This document shows, piece after piece, positions 55,771-64,000 of a stretch of 64,000 nt of DNA. The position numbers were made by a program, and so were the translations under genes. Numbering within the stretch: the first letter of the stretch is position 1; each line of letters starts with the position of its first letter. Below the pieces are notes generated by a model, which did not search any database, was not told the origin of the DNA, and was given only the letters and a program-made list of their open reading frames with translations. The DNA is from Nocardioides sp. JS614 (lineage in GTDB: Bacteria; Actinomycetota; Actinomycetes; Propionibacteriales; Nocardioidaceae): positions 1,488,001 through 1,552,000 of the forward strand of contig NC_008699.1 of the NCBI RefSeq assembly GCF_000015265.1. The letters are read 5' to 3'.

Positions 55771-56967
55771 ATGGGCCGCCTGTGTGAGACCGAGGGACTG
55801 ACCGAGGACCAGACCGAGATCCTCAAGGCCGTCCGCGCGTTCGTGGAGGAGCGGATCCTCCCGGTCGCGACCGAGCTGGAGCACGCGGACGAGTATCCGC
55901 AGGAGATCGTCGACGGGCTCAAGGAGCTCGGCATCTTCGGGCTCACGATCCCCGAGGAGTACGACGGCCTGGGCGAGTCGCTGCTGACCTATGCGCTGTG
56001 CGTGGAGGAGATCGCGCGCGGCTGGATGAGCGTGTCCGGGGTGATCAACACCCACTTCATCGTGGCCTACATGCTGATGAAGCACGGCACGGAGGAGCAG
56101 AAGCGCAAGTACCTGCCGAAGATGGCGACCGGCGAGATCCGGGGTGCGTTCTCCATGTCGGAGCCCGGCCTGGGCTCCGACGTGTCGGCGGTGAAGACCA
56201 AGGCCACCAAGACCGACGGCGGCTACACGATCGACGGCCAGAAGATGTGGCTGACCAACGGCGGCACCTCCAACCTGGTCGCGGTCCTGGCGCGGACCGA
56301 TGAGGGTGCGGACTCGGTGTACAAGAACATGACGACGTTCCTGGTCGAGAAGGAGCCGGGCTTCGGGGAGACCGCGCCCGGGCTGACCATCCCGGGCAAG
56401 CTGGACAAGATGGGCTACAAGGGCGTGGAGACCACCGAGGCGGTCTTCGAGGGCCACCAGGTCTCCGACGACCAGGTCCTGGGCGGTGCTCCGGGCCAGG
56501 GCTTCTACCAGATGATGGACGGCGTCGAGGTCGGCCGCGTCAACGTCGCGGCCCGGGCCGTGGGCATCGCCAACCGCGCGTTCGAGCTGGCCATCGCCTA
56601 CGCCCAGCAGCGCGAGACCTTCGGCAAGCCGATCGCGCAGCACCAGGCGATCCTGTTCCGGCTCGCGGAGATGGCGACCAAGGTCGAGACCGCGCACGCG
56701 ATGATGGTCAAGGCGGCCCGCCTCAAGGACCGCGGCGAGCGCAACGACGTCGAGGCCGGGATGGCCAAGATGGTGGCGGCGGAGTACTGCAACGAGGTGG
56801 TCCAGGACTCCTTCCGGATCCACGGCGGCTACGGCTACTCCAAGGAGTACGAGATCGAGCGGCTGTACCGCGAGGCGGCGTTCATGCTGATCGGCGAGGG
56901 CACCTCGGACATCCAGAAGATGATCATCGGCCGCTCACTGCTCAAGGACTACCAGCTGAAGGGCTGA
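55771..56967 (+). CDS. Acyl-CoA dehydrogenase
   Basis: A 398-residue FAD enzyme that introduces an alpha-beta double bond in acyl-CoA. The N-terminal helix domain, FSMSEPGLGSDVSAVKTKAT (FAD/substrate loop), WLTNGGTSNLVAVLARTDEG and the C-terminal QDSFRIHGGYGYSKEYEIER with the catalytic glutamate of YRDA-type loops are visible. The ATG has GAGAGGA about 5 nt upstream; the longer open frame is not supported. It has no obvious link to the surface-polymer genes around it, although the MaoC-type hydratase downstream could share a pathway. The chain-length preference is unknown. Confidence 0.93.
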   Translation: MGRLCETEGLTEDQTEILKAVRAFVEERILPVATELEHADEYPQEIVDGLKELGIFGLTIPEEYDGLGESLLTYALCVEEIARGWMSVSGVINTHFIVAYMLMKHGTEEQKRKYLPKMATGEIRGAFSMSEPGLGSDVSAVKTKATKTDGGYTIDGQKMWLTNGGTSNLVAVLARTDEGADSVYKNMTTFLVEKEPGFGETAPGLTIPGKLDKMGYKGVETTEAVFEGHQVSDDQVLGGAPGQGFYQMMDGVEVGRVNVAARAVGIANRAFELAIAYAQQRETFGKPIAQHQAILFRLAEMATKVETAHAMMVKAARLKDRGERNDVEAGMAKMVAAEYCNEVVQDSFRIHGGYGYSKEYEIERLYREAAFMLIGEGTSDIQKMIIGRSLLKDYQLKG

Positions 56968-57009
56968 CGCGCAGGCCCGCCAATGGGGCCGGTGAGACGG
57001 ATGTGACGT

Positions 57010-57015
57010 TAGAGT
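57010..57015 (+). promoter_or_regulatory. -10 box of EEP gene 2
   Basis: TAGAGT lies about 33 nt before the ATG at 57049, which also has a GGAGGA ribosome-binding site. No clear -35 was seen. Confidence 0.3.
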
Positions 57016-57048
57016 TCTTCCGTCGCCTCACCTTCCCCGGAGGACCCG

Positions 57049-58074
57049 ATGCTGTCCGACCCCCGTTCGCGCTCCCGTGCTGCCCTCGTCGCGGCCCTGC
57101 TGCTGGGCATGGTGCTCGGCGCTCTCGTGCTCCGCGTCGCCGGCGGGACCGGTGCCGGTGACGAGGCCGCCCGACTTGCGGAGGGCAACGCGACGACGAG
57201 CCCGACGCCCACGAGCACGCCGACCCCGGGTCTGGCCACCCAGTTCACGATCAGCTCGCTGAACGTGCTCGGTGCCGACCACACGGCCGCTGGCGGGAAC
57301 CGCAAGGGCTGGGCGTCGGGTGAGCAGCGGATGCGGTGGCTGACGAAGGTGATCCAGGCCAAGGACGTCGACGTCCTCGGGCTCCAGGAGTTCCAGAACC
57401 CGCAGTACCGGGTCTTCCTCGAGGAGACCGCCGGCTCGTACGCCACCTACCCGGGACTGCTGTGGGGCAAGAAGGGGATGCGGAACTCGGTCGCCTGGAA
57501 GGTCGACGAGTGGGAGCTGGTCAGCGCGAGCTGGGTGAAGATCCCGTACTTCCACGGCACCATCCTCCGGATGCCGGTCGTCCTCCTGCGCAACCTCCAA
57601 TCGGGCCAGCAGGCCTACTTCTCCTCCTTCCACAACCCGGCCGACGCGCGCGGCCCCGCCGCCAAGTGGCGCAAGCAGGCGACCGACATCGAGATCGCCC
57701 TCGTCAACCGCCTACGCGCCGAGAGCGGGCTGCCGGTCTACGTCACCGGCGACATGAACGAGCGCGACGTCTACTACTGCCGGATGACGTCGGGCACCGA
57801 CATGGTCTCGGCGAACGGCGGGATGAACGACGGCCGGACCTGCGCACCCACCCGCCCGACGTTCATCGACTGGATCTTCGGCTCACCGGAGACCACGTTC
57901 AGCGGCTACGTCGCCAACCGGGGGCCGCGGATCCGCAAGTCCACCGACCACCCGATGATCATCGCCCAGGCAGAGCTGCCGCCGGTGATCGCGCCGACCG
58001 ACTGCCCGGCGCCCACGACGTCGCCGACCCCCACGCCGACCCCGACGGGCAGCCCGACGCCGAACGTCCCCTGA
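57049..58074 (+). CDS. Exported EEP-superfamily phosphoesterase 2
   Basis: A 341-residue protein with an N-terminal signal anchor (ALVAALLLGMVLGALVLRVA), a Thr/Pro linker and an EEP domain: ISSLNVLGADHTAAGGN, VLGLQEFQNPQYRVF, YVTGDMNERDVYYC, IDWIFGSPETTF and STDHPMIIAQA. These blocks parallel the protein at 47864-48958 (for example GGNRKGWAS against GGNKRGWAS), so the two are paralogs. The C-terminus is a PT-rich tail (SPTPTPTPTGSPTPN), possibly a wall-spanning or glycosylated segment. A GGAGGA site precedes the ATG. The phosphodiester substrate is unknown. Confidence 0.83.
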   Translation: MLSDPRSRSRAALVAALLLGMVLGALVLRVAGGTGAGDEAARLAEGNATTSPTPTSTPTPGLATQFTISSLNVLGADHTAAGGNRKGWASGEQRMRWLTKVIQAKDVDVLGLQEFQNPQYRVFLEETAGSYATYPGLLWGKKGMRNSVAWKVDEWELVSASWVKIPYFHGTILRMPVVLLRNLQSGQQAYFSSFHNPADARGPAAKWRKQATDIEIALVNRLRAESGLPVYVTGDMNERDVYYCRMTSGTDMVSANGGMNDGRTCAPTRPTFIDWIFGSPETTFSGYVANRGPRIRKSTDHPMIIAQAELPPVIAPTDCPAPTTSPTPTPTPTGSPTPNVP

Positions 58075-58210
58075 CCGGCCGCCAAACTCGGCGGGACCGA
58101 AGTCCGTGGCGCGGGGATGGTCCGCCGTGCCATGGTGGAGGGGCCGGTGCGCGGCACCGGATCGCAGGACCCGATCACAGGAACTGGCCGGCTCGACCCG
58201 TGGAGGATCC

Positions 58211-58393
58211 ATGACCGACTCGAACGCCAACGACGACCTCAAGGCGAAGATGCGGGAGGCGCTCGACCGGAAGAACGACAAGGAGAAGGGCGTCCACCAG
58301 GACGGCCCGCTCCGGGAGAAGGCGCACGGCTCCGAGGTCGCCAGCGGCGGCCCGAAGATGCACCGCCGCAAGGCCGGTGGCGGAGGCTCGTGA
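58211..58393 (+). CDS. DUF5302 family small protein
   Basis: A 60-residue, highly charged and glycine-ended protein (DDLKAKMREALDRKNDKEKG, then HRRKAGGGGS). It matches DUF5302, a small actinobacterial family of unknown function. It is probably disordered, with a short amphipathic helix. A TGGAGG site lies 4 nt before the ATG; longer frames in the same register are not supported. Confidence 0.72.
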   Translation: MTDSNANDDLKAKMREALDRKNDKEKGVHQDGPLREKAHGSEVASGGPKMHRRKAGGGGS

Positions 58394-58462
58394 CGCCCGA
58401 TCCGTGCTGCTGGTGAGATAAGCCACGGTGCGACCCGGCCCGCGGCCGGGCAGAGTGTGCGC

Positions 58463-58996
58463 ATGCAGTTCGGACGCAGCTATGAGGAGTTCGAGGTCGG
58501 CGCGACCTACAAGCACTGGCCCGGGAAGACGGTCACCGAGTACGACGACCACCTGTTCTGTCTCCTGACCATGAACCACCACCCGCTGCACCTCGACGTG
58601 CACTACGCGGGGGAGACGACCCAGTTCGGGAAGAACGTCGTGGTCGGCAACTACGTCTACTCGATCCTGCTCGGCATGAGCGTGCCGGACATCTCCGGCA
58701 AGGCGATCGCCAACCTGGAGATCGAGTCGTTGCGGCACGTGGCGCCGACCTTCCACGGCGACACGCTGTACGGCGAGACCACGGTGCTCGACAAGTGGGA
58801 GTCGACGTCCAAGGACGACCGCGGCGTGGTCCACGTCGAGACGATCGGCTACAACCAGGACGGCAAGGTCGTGTGCATCTTCCGCCGCAAGGTGATGGTG
58901 CCGAAGAACAACTACCTCGAGGCGCGTGGCGGGGAGCAGCCCGGCCGCCCGGTCCCGCAGCCGGACCGCAACTGGCCGGGCTCGAGTCAGGGCTGA
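58463..58996 (+). CDS. MaoC-family (R)-hydratase/dehydratase
   Basis: A 177-residue hot-dog-fold protein. GRSYEEFEVGATYKHWPGKT and HHPLHLDVHYAGETTQFGKN carry the hydratase-2 type Asp/His region, and NLEIESLRHVAPTFHGDTLY the second strand set. MaoC proteins hydrate enoyl-CoA or act in related acyl chemistry. The ATG at 58463 is 6 nt after CAGAGT (58451-58456), suggesting a leaderless start. An acyl-CoA dehydrogenase is two genes upstream, but shared function is only a guess. Confidence 0.88.
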   Translation: MQFGRSYEEFEVGATYKHWPGKTVTEYDDHLFCLLTMNHHPLHLDVHYAGETTQFGKNVVVGNYVYSILLGMSVPDISGKAIANLEIESLRHVAPTFHGDTLYGETTVLDKWESTSKDDRGVVHVETIGYNQDGKVVCIFRRKVMVPKNNYLEARGGEQPGRPVPQPDRNWPGSSQG

Positions 58997-59013
58997 CGCG
59001 GCCGCCCGGCCCG

Positions 59014-60195
59014 TCAGTCCTGTCGGGAGACCAGTCGGGCAGCCACGCGGGGCGCGAACGCCGGGGCCAGCGGCACGATGCCGAGGACCAGCACCATCGG
59101 GACGGCGAAGCCGATCCGCAGCGAGTCCGCACCGACCAGGCCGGTGAGCACCGAGCCGAGCAGCGCACCGACGTAGTTGAACTGGTTGAACCGCGCGATC
59201 ACCGCGTCCACGCGTGCCTGCCGGACCGCGGGCTCGAACTCCTCGCCGTCCTCGGCCGCACCGGCGATCCGGGCCGCCGCCGAGAAGCTCAGCGGCGCGA
59301 CCACCGCGACCCCGCCGCCGAGCAGCGCGAAGCCGAGGACGGCCACCCGCCAATCCGGCGAGAACACCACGAGCGCGAGCGCCGCGGCCCCCACGACGGC
59401 GCCGGCGCGCAGCACGGGGACCGGGCCGAAGCGGCGGACCAGCCCGTCTCCGGCGAGCCGCACGGCGCCGCTGACGAGCAGGTAGGTCAACGCCGCGAGT
59501 GCGACGTACCGCTCGGGGGTCGGGAAGGTGTGGTCGAGGAACAGTGGCCCCCAGGTCTGCACGGCGGTGTCGACCATGTAGAAGAGCACCATCGCGGTCC
59601 CCACCAGGAGGATCGGCCGCCAGGGCACCGCGACCTGGGCGGACAGCTCGGTCGGTCCGTGGTCGCGCGGGAGGAACGGGAGGAACGCGACCAACAGCGG
59701 GATGACGCCGACAGCGGCGTTCGCGGAGAGCGGCAGGTGCGACGTCGCCAGGGTCACGGCGGCGCCGATCACGCCGCCGAGCGTCCAGGCGCCGTGGAAC
59801 GACGGCAGGATCGGACGGGCGTAGCGGTGCTCGAGCGCGACCGCCTGCATGTTGGTGCTCGCGTCGACGATGCCCAGGCCGAAGCCGTAGACCGCGATAC
59901 CGGCCACGAACGTCTCGGTCGCCCGGGCCGTGCACAGCACCGGCACGCCGACCGCCACGATCAGCAGTCCGGTGCGGAGCAGCAGCGCGCTGTCGCGCCG
60001 CTTGGCGAGGGCCTCGGCGGCCACCGAGCCGGCGCCGGCCAGCAGGATCATCATCAGCAGGATCATCGAGAGCTGGACGTCCGAGAGCCGCCAGCGGTCC
60101 TGGAACTCCGGGAGGCGGGTCGTCAGGCTCAGCAGGATCAGGCCCTGGCTGAGGAACCCGGACGCGGTCCCCAGCCGTGCCCGGGTAAGGTCCAT
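59014..60195 (-). CDS. MFS transporter
   Basis: A 393-residue membrane protein with about 12 helices. AVYGFGLGIVDASTNMQAVA, then PSFHGAWTLGGVIGAAVTLA, resembles the fucose permease/YbjJ-like branch of the major facilitator superfamily. Direction and substrate are unknown. On the minus strand CACGAT ends 7 nt before the chosen ATG, so the start is probably leaderless. An in-frame ATG at 60204 is possible. It is convergent with the MaoC gene and divergent from the channel gene. Confidence 0.88.
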   Translation of the reverse strand: MDLTRARLGTASGFLSQGLILLSLTTRLPEFQDRWRLSDVQLSMILLMMILLAGAGSVAAEALAKRRDSALLLRTGLLIVAVGVPVLCTARATETFVAGIAVYGFGLGIVDASTNMQAVALEHRYARPILPSFHGAWTLGGVIGAAVTLATSHLPLSANAAVGVIPLLVAFLPFLPRDHGPTELSAQVAVPWRPILLVGTAMVLFYMVDTAVQTWGPLFLDHTFPTPERYVALAALTYLLVSGAVRLAGDGLVRRFGPVPVLRAGAVVGAAALALVVFSPDWRVAVLGFALLGGGVAVVAPLSFSAAARIAGAAEDGEEFEPAVRQARVDAVIARFNQFNYVGALLGSVLTGLVGADSLRIGFAVPMVLVLGIVPLAPAFAPRVAARLVSRQD

Positions 60196-60302
60196 GCGCC
60201 GCATCGTGGCACGGGTTGTCCGAAAAGCGGTGCCACTTCGGCCAAGCTGGTCCACCATTCCGTGAGCACGGGCTGATCGGCCCATCGGCGAGAAGAGGGA
60301 AC

Positions 60303-62264
60303 ATGGCGCGCACCGGGCAGCAGCTGCGGCAGCGGACGGCGAAGGCGATGGCCCAGTCGCAGGGCCCGAGCGGCCCGGGGCCGACGCGGGCGACGAGCGC
60401 GCCACGCTCGGGCTGGGGCGACCGGCTCCGCTACGGCTTCGACAACAGCATGTCGCGGGGCACGCCGGCGCTGATCATGTGGCTGTGCGTCGCCACCCTG
60501 GCGCTGATCGTGGTGTTCACGGTCCTCGTCACGGTGCTCAGCCTGCGCGGGGGCGGCGAAGGCAGCTTCTTCCGGGAGCTGATCCAGAGCCTGTTCCACG
60601 CCCTCGACCCGGGCACCGTCGCGGGTGACGGCGACACCCCCTGGCGGTTCCTGCTGACGATGCTGCTGCTGACGATCGGCGGCCTGTTCATCGTCAGCGC
60701 GCTGATCGGCGTGATCGCCGCCGGCATCGACACCAAGCTCGCGGAGCTGCGCCGTGGCCGCTCCATCGTGCTCGAGCGCGACCACACGGTCATCCTCGGC
60801 TGGTCGGACTCGATCTTCACGATCGTGCGCGAGCTGACCATCGCCAACGAGAGCCGCCGCAAGCCGGTGATCGTCATCCTCGCCGACCGCGACAAGGTGG
60901 AGATGGAGGAGGACCTGCGCGCCAAGGTCGGCGACCTTCGCGGCACCCGCGTGATCTGCCGATCCGGCTCGCCGATGGACCTCGACGACCTGGCGCTGAG
61001 CAGCCACCCGACCGCGCGCTCGGTGATCCTGCTCGCCCCGGAGGACTCCGACGACCCCGACAGTGAGGTCATCAAGTCGCTGCTGGCCCTGACCCACGCC
61101 GGCGCGGACGGCCCGCGCATCGTCGCGGAGATCCGCAACCCGACCAACCTCGAGGCGGCCCGTCTGGTCGGAGCCGACCGAACCGTGCTCCTCGACATCC
61201 GCGAGACCGTGGCCAAGCTGGTCGTCCAGACCTCCCGGCAGTCGGGCGCCGCGGCCGTCTACACCGAGCTGTTCGACTACGACGGCGACGAGATCTACTT
61301 CCTCGAGGACCACCGGCTCGACGGCGCGACGTACGCCGACGCGCAGCTCGCGTTCGAGCGCGCCTCGGTGATCGGGCTGATCGCGGACGGCGTGCCGACG
61401 CTGAACCCGCCTCCCGAGACCCGCGTCGCCGGGCACACGCTGATCGTGGTCGCCGAGGACGACTCCACCCTGCGGGGGGAGCCGGATGCCGCCAGCCGCC
61501 CCGACCTCGACCTCCTCGGCACCGTCGCCGCCGACGAGGAGCACCCGACCCAGGCCCTGCTGATCGGCTGGAACGAGCGGGCGCCCATCGTCGTGCGCGA
61601 GCTCGACCACTACGCCCCGCCCGGCTCGACGCTGACCGTGCTGACGTCGTACGCCGTGCCGACCGTGCCCGGCCTCCGCAACCTCGCTGTCACGGTCGCA
61701 CCCGGGCCGACCACCGACCGCGCCACGCTGGAGGAGCACGTCGTCGAGGGGCTCGACCAGGTCATCGTGCTGTGCTACTCCGACGACCTCGCCCCGCAGG
61801 CCGCCGACGCGCGCACCCTGGTCACGCTGCTGCACGTGCGCGACATCCTGTCCCGGTTCGACGCCGCGACGCCGGTGGTCAGCGAGATGCTCGACGACCG
61901 GAACCGGGTGCTCGCGCAGGTCGCGCACGTCGACGACGTGGTCGTCAGCGGCGAGATCGTGAGCCTGCTGGTCACCCAGCTCTCCGAGGATCCGCGCCTG
62001 GAGCTGGTCTTCGGCCAGTTGCTCGGCAACGAGGGCAGCGAGATCTACCTGCGGCCCGCGGAGTGGTACGTCGCGCCGGGCGCCGAGGTCTCCTTCGCCA
62101 CGATCGTCGCGGGCGCGACGCGCCGCAACGAGACCGCGATCGGCTACAAGTCGGTGGCCCTGGCCGATGCCGACGCGTCGTTCGGGGTGCGGGTGAACCC
62201 GGCGAAGTCCGAGACGTTCCAGGTCCTGCCGGGCGACCGGGTCGTCGTGCTCGCCGACGACTGA
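60303..62264 (+). CDS. CASTOR/POLLUX-like ion-channel protein
   Basis: A 653-residue protein. Two membrane helices at about residues 58-82 (LIMWLCVATLALIVVFTVLV) and 118-143 (FLLTMLLLTIGGLFIVSALI) flank a pore-like loop (FFRELIQSLFHALDPGT). Two RCK-like nucleotide- or Ca-binding domains follow (HTVILGWSDSIFTIVRELTI and QALLIGWNERAPIVVRELDH), as in plant CASTOR/POLLUX and bacterial DUF1012 proteins. No TVGYG selectivity filter is present, so it is not a standard potassium channel. RBS GAGGGA precedes the ATG. A histidine-phosphatase gene follows after 19 bp. Confidence 0.88.
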   Translation: MARTGQQLRQRTAKAMAQSQGPSGPGPTRATSAPRSGWGDRLRYGFDNSMSRGTPALIMWLCVATLALIVVFTVLVTVLSLRGGGEGSFFRELIQSLFHALDPGTVAGDGDTPWRFLLTMLLLTIGGLFIVSALIGVIAAGIDTKLAELRRGRSIVLERDHTVILGWSDSIFTIVRELTIANESRRKPVIVILADRDKVEMEEDLRAKVGDLRGTRVICRSGSPMDLDDLALSSHPTARSVILLAPEDSDDPDSEVIKSLLALTHAGADGPRIVAEIRNPTNLEAARLVGADRTVLLDIRETVAKLVVQTSRQSGAAAVYTELFDYDGDEIYFLEDHRLDGATYADAQLAFERASVIGLIADGVPTLNPPPETRVAGHTLIVVAEDDSTLRGEPDAASRPDLDLLGTVAADEEHPTQALLIGWNERAPIVVRELDHYAPPGSTLTVLTSYAVPTVPGLRNLAVTVAPGPTTDRATLEEHVVEGLDQVIVLCYSDDLAPQAADARTLVTLLHVRDILSRFDAATPVVSEMLDDRNRVLAQVAHVDDVVVSGEIVSLLVTQLSEDPRLELVFGQLLGNEGSEIYLRPAEWYVAPGAEVSFATIVAGATRRNETAIGYKSVALADADASFGVRVNPAKSETFQVLPGDRVVVLADD

Positions 62265-62283
62265 GCTGTGTTGTGATGGCCGG

Positions 62284-62856
62284 GTGAACCAGCCGCCCGT
62301 CCACGAGCTCTGGGTCGTCCGGCACGGCGCCACCGAGTGGAGTCGCGACCACCGGCACACCTCCACCACCGACCTGCCACTGCTGCCGGAGGGCGAGGAG
62401 GTCGCCCGGTCGCTGGCGCCGCGCCTCGCCGACGCCGGCTTCGCACTGGTGCTGACCAGCCCGCGGCTGCGGGCGCGGCGGACCGCCGAGCTCGCCGGCT
62501 TCCCGGACGCGGTCCCCGACGACGACCTCGTCGAGTGGGCGTACGGCGACTACGAGGGCACCACGACCGAGGAGATCCGGGAGAAGGTGCCGGGCTGGAC
62601 CGTGTGGACCCACCCGACACCGGGCGGCGAGTCCGCCGCCGAGGTCACCCGCCGGCTGGACCGCGTCGTCGAGCGGGTGCGACGAGCCGATGGTCCGGTG
62701 CTGGCCTTCGGCCACGGGCACGCGCTGCGGGCGCTGGCCGCGCGCTGGCTGGCGCTCCCGGCCACCGACGGCCGGCACTTCCGCCTGGACACCGCTACCG
62801 TCTCGGTCCTCGGCTACGAGCGGGAGACGCCGGTCCTGCGCTGCTGGAACTCCTGA
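62284..62856 (+). CDS. Histidine phosphatase family protein
   Basis: A 190-residue phosphoglycerate-mutase-fold phosphatase. LWVVRHGATEWSRDHRHTST holds the phospho-accepting RHG histidine, LVEWAYGDYEGTTTEEIREK the acid region and VLAFGHGHALRALAARWLAL the second histidine. Candidate substrates are small phosphosugars or phosphoesters. The start is a GTG with no ribosome-binding site, 19 bp after the channel gene, so it may be in the same transcript. Confidence 0.9.
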   Translation: MNQPPVHELWVVRHGATEWSRDHRHTSTTDLPLLPEGEEVARSLAPRLADAGFALVLTSPRLRARRTAELAGFPDAVPDDDLVEWAYGDYEGTTTEEIREKVPGWTVWTHPTPGGESAAEVTRRLDRVVERVRRADGPVLAFGHGHALRALAARWLALPATDGRHFRLDTATVSVLGYERETPVLRCWNS

Positions 62857-62949
62857 GGCAGGGGAGTGGCCCGCGGGCGCGCGTGCGAGGGCCGGCGGCT
62901 GGCGTCCGGTTGGCGGGTGGTGGTGGCGGGTCGAAGGTCGGTGGTCGGT

Positions 62950-64000
62950 CTATGTCCGTCTGGTGAAGGCGACCTTCCCGCCGGGCAGGGTCGTGGTCGT
63001 GTAGTGGGGGTCGTGGGCGCGGGTGTGGTGTTTGGGGCAGAGGAGTCGCCCGTCTTTGACCGATGTCGGGCCGCCTGCGGCCCAGGGGTTGTTGTGGTGG
63101 ATGTGGCAGAGGCCGGGGGGCCAGTCGCAGCCGTCGGCGGTGCAGGTCTGGTCGCGGTGGGCGATCGCGAGGCGTTGGGCTTTGGTGTGGAACCGGCGCC
63201 GGCGTCCGAGGTCGAGGGGTTGGGAGTTGCCGTCGAGGATCATGGGGATGATCTGGGCTTCACAGGCGAGGCGGCGGGCTTGGCCGGGTGAGATGGTGGT
63301 GCCGGTGTCCAAGACACCGGGCTCGAGGCCGCCGAGGAGGGTCTCGACCGGGATGGTGACCACGACGGTGGCGGTGAGGCCGCCGGCGTCGGGGAGCCGG
63401 TGGGTGGGGTAGCGCTCGATCCATTCGCACAGGGCCCGGCCGAGCCGTTCGGGCCCGGGCAGCCGCTCCCCCACTGATCCTTCGACCGCGGCGCGGTGTT
63501 TGGGGGCGGCGAAGGCGAGGAGCTGCTTCTTCAGCGTCTGGGCCTGGGCGGTGGGCAGGGTGCCGCGGAGTCGGGTGGTGCCGTCGCCGTGGTCGGTCAG
63601 GGTGAGCCGGGTGGTCTGGGTGGCGGCGCGTTCTTCGGCTTCGAGGAGTCGGGCGTAGTGGGCGTCGGCGGCGTCGGGGTCGATGACGTGCAGGAGGCCT
63701 TTGCCGAGGCGGCGTAGCGCGTGGGCGTCGAAGTGGGCGGCCTGGCCGATCAGGTGATGCTCGGCCTCCTCCACCAGGACCGGGTCCACGTCGTCGGGCA
63801 GGGCGTCGACCGCGGTCATGATCACCGCCGCCTGGTCGACCAGCACCGTCCCGGCCGCCAGCGCGTCACGGACCAGGCCGTGCCGACCCAGACTGGCGGC
63901 GAGTCGGGTCTTGGCGGCCGCGGTCCCATGGGTCTGCCGGGTGGCGTGGGCCCACCAGTTCGTCAGCGACGTCGCCCCGGCCCGTTCGGCGACCTCCACC
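62950..64000 (-). CDS. DUF222/HNH endonuclease-motif protein, 5' part outside the window
   Basis: 350 codons are visible and the frame continues past the right edge. The DUF222 region (LSLTDHGDGTTRLRGTLPTA-like, LRRLGKGLLHVIDPDAADAH) is followed by a C-terminal HNH: CTADGCDWPPGLCHIHHNNP, then GRLLCPKHHTRAHD, with paired cysteines and histidines. These proteins are abundant, often multicopy, in Nocardioides and mycobacteria (13E12-type repeats). They may be nucleases of mobile or repetitive elements, but the role is unproven. The GTG at 63999 is probably internal. Confidence 0.87.
   Translation of the reverse strand, partial: VEVAERAGATSLTNWWAHATRQTHGTAAAKTRLAASLGRHGLVRDALAAGTVLVDQAAVIMTAVDALPDDVDPVLVEEAEHHLIGQAAHFDAHALRRLGKGLLHVIDPDAADAHYARLLEAEERAATQTTRLTLTDHGDGTTRLRGTLPTAQAQTLKKQLLAFAAPKHRAAVEGSVGERLPGPERLGRALCEWIERYPTHRLPDAGGLTATVVVTIPVETLLGGLEPGVLDTGTTISPGQARRLACEAQIIPMILDGNSQPLDLGRRRRFHTKAQRLAIAHRDQTCTADGCDWPPGLCHIHHNNPWAAGGPTSVKDGRLLCPKHHTRAHDPHYTTTTLPGGKVAFTRRT

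Noticed and set aside
55771..56967. Acyl-CoA dehydrogenase as a member of the surface-polymer cluster
   Set aside because: It has its own ribosome-binding site and ordinary beta-oxidation features. Position alone is weak evidence.

Overview
The window is high-GC (about 70% by eye) actinobacterial chromosome. Several things point to the Nocardioidaceae, most likely Nocardioides or a close relative: WhiB, MtrAB-LpqB, F420 genes, a DUF222/HNH protein at the right edge, and many genes that begin directly at a TAnnnT-like -10 box (leaderless). From memory, the backbone follows the order of the Mycobacterium tuberculosis block from about Rv3235 to Rv3264: manC, fbiB/fbiA, whiB2, DUF3499, manB, SIS isomerase-like protein, ahcY, mtrA-mtrB-lpqB, comF, hpf, secA, Rv3235.

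Layout. 1-9318: mannose-1-P guanylyltransferase, F420 side-chain genes, WhiB, a very large membrane glycosyltransferase and a DUF5719 protein. 9511-19859: an apparent insertion in the conserved block, an eight-gene minus-strand catabolic operon (ornithine cyclodeaminase-like, D-threonine-aldolase/D-serine-dehydratase-like, aldo/keto reductase, N-acyl-D-amino-acid deacylase, two ABC permeases, binding protein, aldehyde dehydrogenase) with a divergent GntR regulator and a candidate operator over the operon promoter. 19871-28231: degenerate zincin, DUF3499, phosphomannomutase, Trm112, SIS protein, acyltransferase, HemY-type oxidase plus radical SAM/SPASM, DUF808. 28415-46619: ahcY, mtrAB-lpqB, comF, hpf, orphan NarL regulator, AlkZ-like protein, secA, Rv3235, LysM, tatB, Mrp, DUF1003, MgtE-N/CBS.

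46663-58074 is the most unusual region: three sulfotransferase-like P-loop proteins, two secreted phospholipase-D-superfamily proteins with altered HKD motifs, two exported endonuclease/exonuclease/phosphatase (EEP) proteins, a LicD-methyltransferase fusion and a small coiled-coil protein. I infer a system that builds and remodels a phosphodiester-containing, possibly sulfated, surface polymer. An acyl-CoA dehydrogenase lies within it. The window ends with DUF5302, MaoC, MFS, a CASTOR/POLLUX-like channel protein, a histidine phosphatase and a truncated HNH protein.

Non-coding structure is rich. One short dispersed repeat family has three members (9316-9482, 36889-37130, 41240-41305), two of them with terminal inverted repeats between convergent genes. 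There is a four-arm inverted array at 43126-43258, a perfect 39-bp tandem hairpin repeat upstream of hpf, and two clean hairpin terminators. I saw no tRNA, rRNA, CRISPR array or insertion-sequence transposase.
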